NCBI RefSeq assembly: GCF_035222375.1
Contig: NW_026946363.1
Location: 5,704,001-5,768,000 of the forward strand
Direction: 5' to 3'
Source of the DNA: Podospora pseudocomata
Lineage: Eukaryota; Ascomycota; Sordariomycetes; Sordariales; Podosporaceae
Length of the DNA stretch: 64,000 bases
The notes beneath the pieces were generated by a model that was not told where the DNA came from, ran no database searches, and saw nothing but the letters and a program-made list of their open reading frames with translations. The translations under genes and the position numbers were made by a program. Below, one piece after another: positions 23,386 through 34,429 of the stretch (position 1 is its first letter; every line of letters begins with the position of its first letter).

Positions 23386-26132
23386 GGTTGAGAGATATTT
23401 GGCTTCTCGTGTAAATTAGTGTCGCTGCTGGAAGGCTGACAACAAAAAACAAAAACAAAAGACAACAGTATCGGGCCTCGAAGGTGATGCAGTGATGCAC
23501 TCGGTGCAATCGAATTCGAAGGGCGGCGGAAGGATGCGGGAGCAGGGTTGCAACGAGCGAGCAAGCGGAGCAGAAGGGCGACAGAGAATTGCCCTGCGCT
23601 GGATATGAGTTGGCAGGTGTGTTTGGACGTAGTTCGGACCACGGTTCTGGATATGGATGATTCTCGACTGCGAAAGGGCAGAAACGGCACCTAGAGGAAT
23701 CAGAAAAGGTTTTGACACAGGGCCGGAACGGTTTGGTGCCGGGAAAGGAGGTGTGGGATTCGAATTCGGGCGCGCAATGGGGGATGTTGGGACGCTGGGA
23801 CGCTGGGACGCTGGGACGCTGGGACGCTGGCGGTCCGGGCAGGACAGGCCGGGGCGAGTCGAGATAAAGAGCCAGCGGCACTGTGTGGGAGCCTTCGGCA
23901 AGGTACTGTCCACCCACTCCCACTCCAGCAGGACAGCAACCAAGCAGAACAGCTCCCCCTGCGCTGTCGTTTGACTGGCTGGCTCCAACCTGCAGAACAC
24001 GGCTCCACCATCGTCGCCCCGGCGTACCATCGTCTTGGCGGCACATGTCCTGTCTGGGCGGGTTGAGCTTCCACTGGGAATGTGCCCTGGCACTGGGCCT
24101 CCTCTGACACTTTCGGCGTCAACCGCCTTGACCAGGCGAGACATGTGAGGGGCAAGCTCCAGAGGTCGGCGCGACGATCACAGGACCGAGCACGACTCTG
24201 TTCCGACACGCGATTCGCCTCCAGGGCAAGAGTGTGCCCGACGCCATCCCCGCGTAGGTGCCCGCCTCTAGGAGAGCTGCTGTGCTGCTCGGCGCCGAAT
24301 TGTGCTGTGCAGGGGAACAAGAGGACGACGGGATAGGTTAGAGGGACGACATACCGGATAGTGGCTCAGGAGCTTTTACCTTATCGGATCGCTGTTCTCC
24401 AGGTATAGCGGTGGCTCCTAAGGTGAGGTGAGGTGTGGTGAGTATCAAATAGCCGCACTGTGTCGCAATTTGGTGTAGCTAACGTAGGACCCCTATCCCC
24501 CGTGAGGTTCAAGGAGTTATCCGTGCAGTGGTTTTCGACTCTTCGAAACGTTTGGCGATGCGTCCTTTGCGGGCCGTGCAAGCTTGCGTCGACTTGGCAG
24601 AAATATCTTGCTTTCAATCGTGGGTGGTTGGCAAATCAACCGGGGTTCATCTTTCAACAGTTAAACGCCAGGGGCAGCACGGCTGGTTTTATCTAACAAC
24701 CTGTCAAGAGGTATGTCTTCCAAGTCGGTATAAGCGACCAAGCTGAAAGCAGCCTCTATGGGCCTCGCCCACCAAGACGTTGTTGCACCACACAGCAATC
24801 CGTCTCGAGCGGCACGGTGACCGTCCTCGAACCTGCCCGGCCTCTGATCGCCCGGCCGCCGTCATGATACAAGAATACCTAGTCATCGTATCGAGACCAG
24901 GACAGCATGGTGGCTCTTCCACAACATCGAGTACACCACCGGATTTATTAACTGCTCAACGGCTTGAATCCCGCGCTCGGATGCATAACGTGGGTACACG
25001 AGAGTGGGGTATGATGGAAAAAGTCATCGTATCAATATACATCTATCAGATGGTGTGAATCTTGCTGCACTGGATATCAGTGTTTGTTTACTTTGTCGAG
25101 CGATTTCGAAAGTTTCAACGGTCATGGACCGAGACGGCGGGTCCGTGGTTCACTGATCGACAGAACTGAGATCATATCAAAGCTTCCACGTTCCCCCGCG
25201 GGGTTGGGCTTGTGGAGGTATGTCAGCGGGCATATACGTTGTTGACAGAGGTTGGGCCATATTTCCCAGGTGATGGTGCGAGCACTGAGGGTGAACAACA
25301 ACGAGCCGGGATCAGGACTTCAGGTACTGGTGCGTCTTGACGCACGTATGTAACGGGAGGCTTTGGAGGTTTGGATATGGAGGAGGGCCAAGCGTCGGGG
25401 CCATGGCGGAAACACTGCTCTCCTGATTCGTCTGGCTATGTTCGTTTCTGTGACAATCCCTGACAAACGTCGCGGGATGGGCCAAAGCTCACAGTGAGCG
25501 ATGGACACCCATCAACTGTCCTGCCAGTCGGGAAATCCGATGGCCCTCTGTCAGGGCTAGCTATCAGCGAAAGGGCCCAGGTGGTTGACCTTTCTGCTGA
25601 TACTCTGGTTGCTGACCAACGCGTATAGCATCCCCCTCTGGCTGTTGAAAGCGCCTTACCAACGGCGGCGAAGTCATCGCGGGCCGCAAGTGGCTAACTT
25701 GACGCAACGACCGGCCAGGAACATGTCCAAGAGCGAGTCAGACGAGGCACCAAGGAAGTGAACAAAACTCTTGCGAGTCTCATCCATGTGACGTTGGATT
25801 GAGATGTTGACTCTGGTTTAGACATGGCTGTGACCATCTTAATTGTTGCGTGGGGTGAACGCTTGGCACCAAGTTGGTGGTTCAAAGTGGATATCCAAAG
25901 GCTTATCAGTTGCTTATCGTAGCTCCACAATCAGCTTGTGGGGGTGTGTTATGCGCACTTTGGAAGTTCGTCGCGTCACCCGGGAACAGCTACAACAACC
26001 ACACGCGTCGATAATGTAGTTGATCTGAGAGAGTGGACGAAGAGCGCCAGGTACCATGCTTGTCTGATATCTTGGGATGGGAAAAACAGCAATCACGCTT
26101 TCCCCGTTTTCATAACCCACCCGATCTGCACC
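23386..26132. other. Divergent intergenic region (RAC1 / CENP-T)
   Basis: About 2.7 kb between divergent start codons, so both promoters must lie here. Five perfect copies of an 8-bp unit lie at 23791-23830. Open frames across 23217-24336 are overlapping, mutually antisense and lack domains. I see no mobile-element remnant. Confidence 0.4.
23791..23830. repeat. Five tandem copies of an 8-bp unit
   Basis: The unit GACGCTGG is repeated five times without interruption, 406-445 bp upstream of the RAC1 start codon. Either a slippage-prone minisatellite or a cluster of protein-binding sites is possible. Confidence 0.85.
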
Positions 26133-27884
26133 ATGGCCCGCGAAAGTCGTCCACTGGACGCAACACCTAGAGCCGCATCCGCAGACCCTGTATCCAACTT
26201 CCGCCGCTCCCTCCTCCAAACCCCCGGCAGCCAGCGCCGTCCACAAGGCCTGTCCGCCTCCGGAAGGAAAAACGCCCCCCCAACCGCAACCCCCCACGCT
26301 CGCGCCGCCTTCCGAACCATCGACTCCCGCCGGGCAGCAATCTTCACCCCCCACCGCGCCCGCCGGAAATCAGTGCGCGAAGCCCGGGACTCCCCCCGTG
26401 ACCTCCTCCTCGGCCTTGGAAGGGTCCTCGCCAAAAAGACAGAGCCGATAGTAACGTCCTCCTCCTCTCCCGGCGACACCCCCAACCATAACCCTTCCGA
26501 CGATGACGACTCCCACGAGACCACCCTTGGCCCATTGCACATGAGCTACGATGATGACGACGAAGCAGATATTCCCAAGAGACCGCGGCTGTCACTGCCG
26601 ATCGACAGGGACGACGACAGCGGTAGCGACGATCTCGTCCCCCATCGGTCGATGCTCCTGGACAATGAGGACAACTTCACCATGCAGTCGGTTGAGATGC
26701 CGCGTAGGGCGTATAGTGAGGGACCTGGGGGCAGACTGTCCTTGAACAGCACGAGGATGAGCGACTTTTTCAATGCGAATGATATGCTGCATAGTGAGGA
26801 TTTTGGAAGGGAGTCGGGCATGTTTCCGCCGATCAATGTTGTGGAGGAGGAGGGTACTTTTACTATGGCGGATATCATGTCTCCTGAACGGTAGCTACAT
26901 CCCCCTTATGGAAAACATTGAGATCGGATTCTGACAAGTTTATACAGAATAGAAGACGGCCGTCGAGAAACCGGCCACGAAAGCGACTTCGGCATCCATG
27001 TCCCCGTCGATCTAGACGACCAAACCTCCTTTGTAATCAACCCCGATGTGCAATCCTCCCCCGTCCGTCAACCCCCCGACTTCGACGAGCCAGACTTTGC
27101 CCCATTAGAAGATGCCCGAAGTGACAGCTACGACGGTGGTGATGGTATGGACAACCACAACTTTGACGACTTCGGAGACCTCCCAGATACGGAAATGGAC
27201 GACGAAGAACCTGACAATACCCTCAACGGAACAACCCGCATGACCGCTGGCAACGTAACAGAAACAGAAGTTTGGACCCATGCTCAAAGAGCTGAACTAC
27301 GCGCTGCTGCGGCGGCAAGAAAAAAGCGCATCAACATCTCCAAGCACGGGATCCAGTACCCTTCCCTTCCAGCGGGTGTGGTTAAACGGCTGGCGCAAAA
27401 CTTCGCCAAGACGAGCGGAGCCAAGGGGAGGATCACCCCAGACGCCATGAACGCCATCATGCAGGCTTCCGAGTGGTTCTTTGAGCAGCTGGGGGAGGAT
27501 CTGGAGGCGTATTCCAAGCATGCTGGGCGGAATACTATTAATGAGAGTGATGTCATTACCCTGATGAGAAGGTACGTCTTTTCTCTTGTTCTTATTGTAC
27601 AATCTATGTGTATGTGACGGGGTATCTTTGTATATCAAAAATGTTTTTGGTTGTACATGTCTTTTTTTTTTTTTTTTTTTTTTTTTTTTGGTTACTGACA
27701 AGGCTCCTCTCTTAGGCAGCGTCAAATCAACCCACAGACTACGCCTTTTGCTCTTGCGTCACGGCATTTACCACGAGAGTTATTACAGGATCTTCGGATG
27801 CCACCGCCTGTCCTATCCAAAAAGCGTCACAAGGCAAGCGAAGAGGCAGTTCCGACTGGCGAAGAAGATGAATCCGTGACGTGA
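26133..27884 (+). CDS. CNN1: Inner kinetochore protein CENP-T (Cnn1 orthologue)
   Basis: Three exons, join(26133..26890,26948..27571,27716..27884), encode 516 aa. The C-terminal third (about 383-500) is a histone-fold domain, with RINISKHGIQYPSLPAGVVKRLA leading into helices and INESDVITLMRRQ before the CENP-T-type extension HLPRELLQDLRMPPP. CENP-T pairs with CENP-W (Wip1) at centromeres. Its disordered N terminus recruits Ndc80: residues 1-105 here have TPR and SPR/TPH sites and an amphipathic stretch around 87-100 that could be the Ndc80-binding helix (inference). Two acidic-FTM motifs occur (near 188-193 and 242-247). Intron 2 (144 bp) carries a T28 tract. The ATG at 26133 (CACCATGG context) was preferred over an in-frame upstream one whose added residues look non-conserved. 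The gene converges with SHY1, stop codons 41 bp apart. Confidence 0.88.
27662..27689. repeat. T28 tract inside CENP-T intron 2
   Basis: A 28-nt T run lies 26 nt before the 3' splice site of the last CENP-T intron. It could act as an extended polypyrimidine tract and is expected to vary in length between strains. Confidence 0.85.
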
Positions 27885-27925
27885 GAGGCCTGTATGCCGC
27901 CATTGGACCTTGTGATATTGTTGTT

Positions 27926-29124
27926 TCACCAGTTCTTGTTCATGCGAACACGACGGGTGATATCCTTTGGTGGCTTCTTGACTACCAACCAGAACATTAT
28001 CGATGTGGCCAGAGAGAGGCCATACCTGAGGATATTGTTAGATAAAAGTGCTCATAACGCATTCGAGCACACTGAGGAGGCCGCGTCGCCAAGGCAGTTA
28101 CGCATAGACTGACCGCCGCGGCATCGAAAGACAGGAGAGGAGCTATATACATACCAGGTGAAGATGTACTGCGCATGGTTGTTGCGCAAGTTGACCTCGG
28201 CAGGTCGCCCGATGGGTACACCCTTTTGTTCATACTCCAGAGTAGTGAAATAGTCAGGGTCTGTACACACACACATATCAGAGTTAGCAAAACCATAGCT
28301 AGCTCCCCAACCCAATATATCCCAGATCAGGACTTAAACCTACTCATAGTCTGCTCAACCCAGACAGGCTGACTCCCGGTCAACTCGGCCATCTGCTTCA
28401 CATCAGGAAAGTAAAACTCCCCCTTATCCGGCCTGTTCTCAGGGGTGAACATATTCTTCTTCCACGGCTCCCTCAACAACCCCTCCACCGTCACCTCCCC
28501 GGTGGGTAACCCCTCGGGTCTCAGTTTCTGGTCCTGATGTTTTTTGGAAATCCACCCTCGGTTCACGAGAATAGTAGCACCAGGATCGTCCTTTCGTTCC
28601 AGGGGGGTAACGACAATGTATCCCTGCTCGCCGTCGCGCATGCGAGGGCCGATGAGCATTTCCTGATCGTGTCGGTAGTGGCCCGTCACAAGAACGCGGC
28701 GGAAGTCAAAGTCGGAGATTGCCGAGGGATCGATGCGGGGTGGGAGAGGGAGAGGGGGGCGGACGATGCGGTCCTCGCATTTGGCGATCAGGTCTGTCTT
28801 CCAGGAGAGGCGCTTCACTTGCCAGGTGCCGAGGAAGAATGCTGTTATGGGGATGATGGCTAGGATGATGAGGCCGGGGCCGTGGCGTTTTCCTGTGCGG
28901 ACGAGCTCGGGGGGGTTGTCGACTATGGATTGGAAGCCGGGGTCGTCGGCCGGTTGGCGGCGGGGGTCACCATGGCGGCGGGGAGGGGAGGTGGTGAACT
29001 TTCTTGGTGTTGATGGCTTGAGTGTGGAGGTGGGTTGAGGCCACTGTGGGCGGGGGAGGGGTGTCCTTGACCTTTGAAGGGACCGGAGCAGGGTGGGAAG
29101 TATCCTTCCCGACGTCATTGTCAT
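27926..29124 (-). CDS. SHY1: SURF1-family cytochrome c oxidase assembly protein Shy1
   Basis: Three exons, join(27926..28025,28155..28260,28344..29124) on the minus strand, encode 328 aa. The first 45 residues are rich in Arg/Ser/Thr with a KFTTSPPRR-type presequence end. A first membrane segment (about 84-100) leads into the SURF1 signature GTWQVKRLSWK (99-109). The intermembrane-space domain has GYIVVTPLER, NRGWI and the C-terminal AEVNLRNNHAQYIFTW pattern, followed by a second membrane helix and a basic tail. Shy1/SURF1 acts in the inner mitochondrial membrane, helping haem a insertion into Cox1 and early complex IV assembly. Introns are 83 and 129 bp; the second is long for this genome. 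Length fits the family (300-390 aa). Confidence 0.92.
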
Positions 29125-29646
29125 CCCTGATATATGCCCCCTTGATTTGAAGCAAAAAAAGGGATTTCCAGAAGTGGGATGTTTATTGAGATGGGATTTC
29201 AGTTTCCAGTTTTCCCCAGACCACTGGCCGGCAGAGAGAAACGGATTCGCGCGTCATAATTCGGGGAAGCTTAGGACCCCGTTTGTGTGACTTGATTGGC
29301 TGCCCTGTTTGGAGCAGCTGGATGCCCCGCAAGCAGCGTAATCTTACAGGGGGTAGGTAGTCTGGGACCGATGTGGCTTGCCGCTGTCGTGGACAACGTG
29401 AACACATGAGCCGGCCATTCATCAATTCCATCCCTTTTGTAGAACGGCGAACCTGTCATCAATTCTATTAGGAACTTGCTCCAGGTTTTGCTTTCAAACG
29501 TGTTTTCGGTGAAGATCTGCGGTTTACTGTATCTCATCTTGCCTCGACTGTCTTGTACATTCGTCTCTAGACCCCTCACGTCATCCAATCGACACGTTGA
29601 CACTGCCCCATCGGCCAACAACATATCGCGGGGGTTGCTGTTTACA
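29125..29646. other. Divergent promoter region (SHY1 / UBX protein)
   Basis: About 520 bp separates two divergent start codons, so the two promoters share it. No other feature stands out. Confidence 0.5.
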
Positions 29647-31354
29647 ATGGCTTTCTTTCAGGGCTCTCTCCAGGAGGGGATCGGCGCGGCGCTGCAGCAG
29701 TCCAGGTCTGTTGTCTGTTTTGTAACCGGTATGTCATTGGTGTTATTCCAGATCTGATCTCAAGTTGCTGACCTTATCATAGATGAGCAAGATGAAAGTC
29801 AAACATGGGAGAATGAGTATCTCAAGGAAGAAGAGGTCTGTTTTGGCGAACAATGCTTTTGGAAGCTCGTTTACTGACCGGACACTTATCAGATCGTGGA
29901 ATTGTTGAAGTCCACTTCTGTGACACTTCGTTTGGTGGCCGGATCACAAGAGGAAGGCTTCCTCGCTCAGCTCTACCCATTGCCCAAGAAACCAACACTA
30001 GTGGTAATCAAGTAAGTGTTGGGTGCTGAGCGTATATTGAGGTATTCCTAACCAGGCTATCAGAAGCGGACAACTCAAAGAGTACATTGCTGCCGGCGTG
30101 CCCAAGGAACTATTCATAGAACGACTTCGCAAGGCCCTCGCTCCTGTTGAAGCTCCTCCACCACCGCCAACCCAGCCCGAGCCCGTTGCTTCCCCAAACG
30201 TTCCACCAGCAGCCCCCGTCGCGACTACCGCTTCCCAACCCGTCCCAGCTTCACAACCAGCTCCCATCACAGAGTCCAACGCCAGCAGCTCAGGCCAAGC
30301 AACCCCGCCCACCTCCAACGAACAATCCCACGCCCAATCCCTAGCAGCCCAAACCGCGGCCAGAATAGAACGCATGAAGAAGGCCGAAGCCGAAGCCAAA
30401 AAACGCCGCGAAGAAGAAGCCAAACGCCGCCGCGAAGAGAAGGGCAAAGCTGTCGAAGACCCAACCAAACCTCCCACCGCTCACAACGCCTACGCCGAAG
30501 CCCTCAAGAAGAAGCAAAAGGAAGCCAGGGAAGAACGCCAGCGAATCCTCAAACAAATCGAGGACGACAAAGCCGAGAGAAAAGCCCGCCAGGAAGCTCT
30601 CGAAGCCGAGAGGAAAGCCGCGGCAGAGGCTTCCACTGTCCCTCTTGCCCCCGCCAGCCAGCTTCTCCCGAGAACGAACAGAGTCTCTTCCCACGCCGCG
30701 ATCCAAGTCAGGCTATTCGACGGGTCTACCCTCCGCAGCCGGTTCTCTAGCACGGATACTTTGAAAGATGTCCGGCAGTTCGTGACAGAAAATCGACAAG
30801 ACGGGAAAGAACCCTTCAACTTCAAGATTTTGCTCACGCCGCTGCCTAGTAAGACGGTCGATGTGACAGAGGAGGAGAAGACGCTGCAGGAGCTGGAGCT
30901 GACACCCTCGGCAACATTGATTTTGCTCCCGGTGCCAAAGTACTCGTCTGCTTACTCTCGTAGTAGCGGTAGCTCGGCCGCTTCGACGACTTCGGCAGGG
31001 GAAAGGGGGGGTATCTTCCAGCGGTTCATCGGATTCATTCTGTTTGTTGCCAGTTTGATAGGCGGCTTTTTCTCGACGCTGTTTAGTACTTCTGGTCCTG
31101 TGGGTGGTGAGCAGGAGTCGGATGGGGATGACACGCCTAGGCAGCAGAGTCCAAATCGTGGGGGACGACAAGGGCAAGCAGCAGGAGGTGATCGTCGTAT
31201 AGGCGGGCTGGAGAGTGTGAGGAGGAGGGGTGAGCAGCAGTTTTATAACGGGAATTCGGTAAGTTGACTTTGACATGCAAACTTCAAGGGAGAATACGTT
31301 TACCAACATAGCTCACAGACGAACTTTGAACCGAGACCGGATGATGAAGAGTAG
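29647..31354 (+). CDS. Membrane-anchored UBX-domain protein (UBXN4/Ubx4-like)
   Basis: Five exons, join(29647..29728,29783..29835,29893..30011,30064..31258,31319..31354), encode 494 aa; all introns are 52-60 bp. The N-terminal 110 residues (FFQGSLQEGIGAAL, CFVTG, TWENEYL, LRLVAGSQE) resemble the thioredoxin-like UAS domain. Then come a Pro/Ala/Thr linker, a highly charged coiled coil (about 185-270), a UBX domain (about 296-375, with AIQVRLFDGSTLRSRF and FKILLTPLPSK) and a hydrophobic hairpin-like segment (about 404-425). This order is that of UBXN4/erasin, an ER protein that brings Cdc48/p97 to ER-associated degradation. The last 12-codon exon (NFEPRPDDEE tail) follows a GTAAGT donor; reading through instead would end after two extra residues, so an alternative C terminus is possible. 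Confidence 0.85.
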
Positions 31355-31787
31355 GAGTTTGATATTTTGTTTTGGCAACCAATAGGATTTTGACTTGGTT
31401 TAATGGTGTCCAGGGGTAGGGGGGATTTAGGTAGTTGATCAGTTCAACCGAATGGATTCTTGCTGCTGTTTTTTTGCTCAACCTCCAGAAAAAGCGCAAA
31501 AATCCAAATCACAGGGGTATTAATTTGTTGTTGTTGTCCAAGACAGGCTGATGTTTGCGCCGCCGAGCGGTAGTTGGTTATAATGTACAAGTGAGTTGTG
31601 AGATGACTGGCTCTCGCATGTGGGTTGTCAAACATGTTGTAAAGACAAGTCTTCCACCTTGAACGCTACCGCACCATCTCACAAAACTCAACGATCCTCC
31701 CCTTCAAAGCTTGTAACGATCGTAGTTTTTCAACCATCAAAGCCCCTCTCTCTCATCCCTTGACTCCCCAGCACCGAGACCAAAAAC
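31355..31787. other. Convergent intergenic region
   Basis: About 430 bp between the UBX and MIX17 stop codons. It probably contains two 3' untranslated regions and nothing else recognisable. Confidence 0.45.
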
Positions 31788-32328
31788 TTAGTACTGAGAA
31801 GCAGCCTGCTGGCAAGCCTTAAGCTGCTCGAGGTACCACCCGCAAATCTGCATGTTCCCCTGGTTGTCATCCATGCACTTTGTGAACTGGGTCGTCGCGC
31901 CCTTGCAGTTGTCGCCCCAGGTCTGGTTTTGCTGGCTGGCGGCCGAGTTGGCCTGGTCGACGGGGTCGGCAGCGGCAGCGGAGGAGCCGCCGCCGAAGAG
32001 GGAGGAGATGCCGCCTCCGATTACGTGGCCTACGGAAGAGCCGATGGCGACACCACTAGACATACTGTTAGTATCACGGATGTCAAAGGAGGGGAGGGGG
32101 AAGAGGGGGAGCATACGCAGCAGTAGAAGCCATCTGCGCCATCAGCCCTGGGCCCTGAGAGGTAGGGGCACCAGCGGTGGGAGCAGCGGCATTAGGGGCA
32201 CCAGTTTGGGGACCGGCGTAGGTGGTTGCTGGGCGGGTTTGCTGCTGCTGGGTTGGGGCGGGGGCAGAGCGAGCGGGAACGGTAGGGCGCGCGGGGGCAC
32301 GAGCGGGACCACGGGATTGGCGAGGCAT
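31788..32328 (-). CDS. MIX17: Twin CX9C mitochondrial protein Mix17 (CHCHD2/CHCHD10 family)
   Basis: Two exons, join(31788..32055,32117..32328) on the minus strand, encode 159 aa; the intron is 61 bp. The N terminus is MPRQSRG-like, Arg/Pro/Ala-rich, then Gln/Ala/Pro-rich. A Gly-rich hydrophobic segment (GVAIGSSVGHVIGGG) follows. The C-terminal CHCH domain has two CX9C pairs at Cys121/131 and Cys142/152. Such proteins are imported into the intermembrane space by the Mia40/Erv1 disulfide relay; the family (yeast Mix17, human CHCHD2/10) is linked to respiration and cristae or MICOS function. Length matches the family. Confidence 0.92.
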
Positions 32329-33048
32329 TTTGGTTTTTGGTTTGGAAGGGGGGGGTGATTCAACGAGTTGAATGTGTATGCGTGGTTTGTGGTGTTGAGG
32401 TGGTGAGGTTTGAGGTTGAGAGGCGTTGTCGGCGGGAAAAGAAATAGCGGCAGTTCGGATCGTCGGTATAAAGTCTAGATGAACGCGCCGGGCGGCCACG
32501 AGGACGGTATGGGATTTTGCCATTGGCCACTCAGAGGCGGCGCTGAGCCTAGAAGCCAATAGAATGTTAAGGATTTGTTGGTCCCTGCCGGTGGCGGGGC
32601 AAAGAAAGAAGGCCGGGGGTTAGGGTTTAGATAGCTGTGCTGGTATTACGGAGGGTTAAAAGAGAGAAATATGATTTGAATGCACGTATTTGGTCTTGGT
32701 CAAGACCTGATATGTAGTCTATTACGGTCGTCCACACCCCTAATCCCTCCGCCAACTTAAAGCTTCAATGCTCCATCTCTTAACCAAATAATCAGAATGG
32801 ACGCGCAGCTGACCCAACTTCCGTGGATTGCCGTTGGGTATCTTGTGTTGTGTGACTTGAGCGGGTGTGAGGCTCCAGAAATTGCCTCGCTATGCCTCAT
32901 TGACCCAAGTTTTTCACGATGAGACTCAGGCTGAGGCTGTGTCACCTCGATGCTCATGGTCCGCCGTAGAAGTGCTTGGGGGCAAGCTCTGATTTTGCTG
33001 TCCACTTGGACTTAGCAGTATGTTGATGTTGAACCCCTTGGGGAGCAT
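32329..33048. other. Intergenic region, MIX17 promoter
   Basis: About 720 bp between MIX17 and LRP1, both on the minus strand. A short telomere-repeat-like sequence lies at 32617-32630. Otherwise nothing is recognisable. Confidence 0.45.
32617..32630. promoter_or_regulatory. Telobox-like TTAGGG motif upstream of MIX17
   Basis: GGGTTAGGGTTTAG lies about 290 bp upstream of the MIX17 start codon. TTAGGG boxes in fungal promoters are bound by Tbf1/telobox proteins, often near ribosome and RNA genes. Function here is a guess from motif and position. Confidence 0.35.
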
Positions 33049-33712
33049 TCATTTCTTCTTCTTGGATCCATCACGCTTCGGCCGTTTGGCAATCTTATTC
33101 CCAGCTTCTTCAGGACGAACTTCTGATGTTGAGTCCTCTGCAGGCCGCTTTTTTTCCGCAGCAGCCGTGGCGGCTTTGGCTTCGGCCTTGGCTTTTTCTT
33201 TGGCAATCAGCTCCGTCAGCTTGTTCTTGATGTCCTTGTTGTCGGCCTATGAAGCGTGTTAGTCATGGTCGGTACTTATAAGTAGTGGACATGAAAACGC
33301 CGAGCATACCAAATCATTCCTGACAAAGCGAGCCACCGCCTCGGTGTTGACCGTGTTTTCACGCTCTTCTGGGGGTGACTCGAGTTTCTGGATCTTCTCA
33401 AAGTATTGCCTGACGCGGGTTAACTCTGTGAAAACGGGGTGGCTTTTTGCATCAGCTCCATTTAGGCGCAACGACGCTGAAGTGAATGTCAGTAAGTGAC
33501 CGGTGAAGTCTCAAGTATGGTAGATGTATCTTACAAAATATGAGTGATTCAATCGCATAGCACACCAAGACATAAAGCTTGGCCTTGTCGAGAAGTGGCA
33601 TCTTGGACGAAACATCGCCGACATCACTCAAAAGTGGTTGAAGTACTTCTTGGAGTGTGTTGAGATCCAGCTCCAACTGTTCCAACTCTGGTGTCACGTC
33701 GCTGACGTCCAT
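33049..33712 (-). CDS. LRP1: Exosome cofactor Lrp1/Rrp47 (C1D family)
   Basis: Three exons, join(33049..33246,33310..33476,33535..33712) on the minus strand, encode 180 aa. The N-terminal two thirds form the Sas10/Utp3/C1D domain: a helical LEQLELDLNTLQEVLQPLL, then LDKAKLYVLVCYAIESLIF, HPVFTELTRVRQYFEKIQ and the AVARFVRNDL end. The C-terminal third is Lys/Ala-rich and ends in KKKK, as in Rrp47, where it contacts RNA. Lrp1/Rrp47 stabilises the nuclear exosome nuclease Rrp6 and supports rRNA, snRNA and snoRNA 3' processing. Introns are 58 and 63 bp. Length fits (yeast 184 aa). Confidence 0.9.
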
Positions 33713-34429
33713 CGTGGATGCGATTCGGGTGAGCTTAACACGAAAACTACTAATGTCTGTCTGTATTAGATCGAGACTTGAGCTCAATAAGTTGTCGAGT
33801 GTGGTTTGATGAACGAAGTCGTTGAAGTTTAGATGTACCGTCTGTTTTTGCTGAAAGGCGTCGTTTGAAAGTGATCCACACTGCAAAAATATCGACAGGG
33901 GTGTTTGTTCTCGGCCCAAGCCGCTGGGAGTTGGCGTGGGGAAGGCTAAACGGCGTGCCTGGCATCGCTTATCTTATCAGTGCCTTTATGCACTGCAGTC
34001 TGCAGCTGAAACCAGCGTGGGGCACAGCTCGATAAGCCGCTGGCCGCTCATCTAGAAGATCCAACAGGGCAGTCAACCATCTGATACATCCATTCATAAA
34101 TGATGAGATCATGTATCAAAAGCTACCTTCTTTCTCTCGTAACTTGATATTTTCACACGGCGTGATTATACAAAATTAAACTTGGTTTGGGCTTATTCAC
34201 ATTCCAGAGGGTACACAAACTCTTTCTAGGTCTTTTTCTTACCACACTCTCACTGTTCCACGAGCCAGCACGCTGAAGGACACTCAAACTTCGATTCCCA
34301 ACGACAACCTGGAGCGTATGTTGTCATCTCCAGATTGACAACACCCCACCTTCTGATAAGTCACTTGCTCGGATCATTCAACTTCAGTAGAGCACATTTA
34401 CAGGCAACTACCTAACGAAACTCCAAAAC
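33713..34429. other. Divergent promoter region (LRP1 / YVC1)
   Basis: About 700 bp between divergent start codons. Overlapping frames at 33750-33965 continue from LRP1 shadows and are not credible genes. Confidence 0.45.

Noticed and set aside
25938-26132. Upstream in-frame Met for CENP-T
   Set aside because: The added residues look like translated promoter; the ATG at 26133 (CACCATGG) has the stronger context and begins a typical Arg/Ser/Pro-rich CENP-T N terminus.
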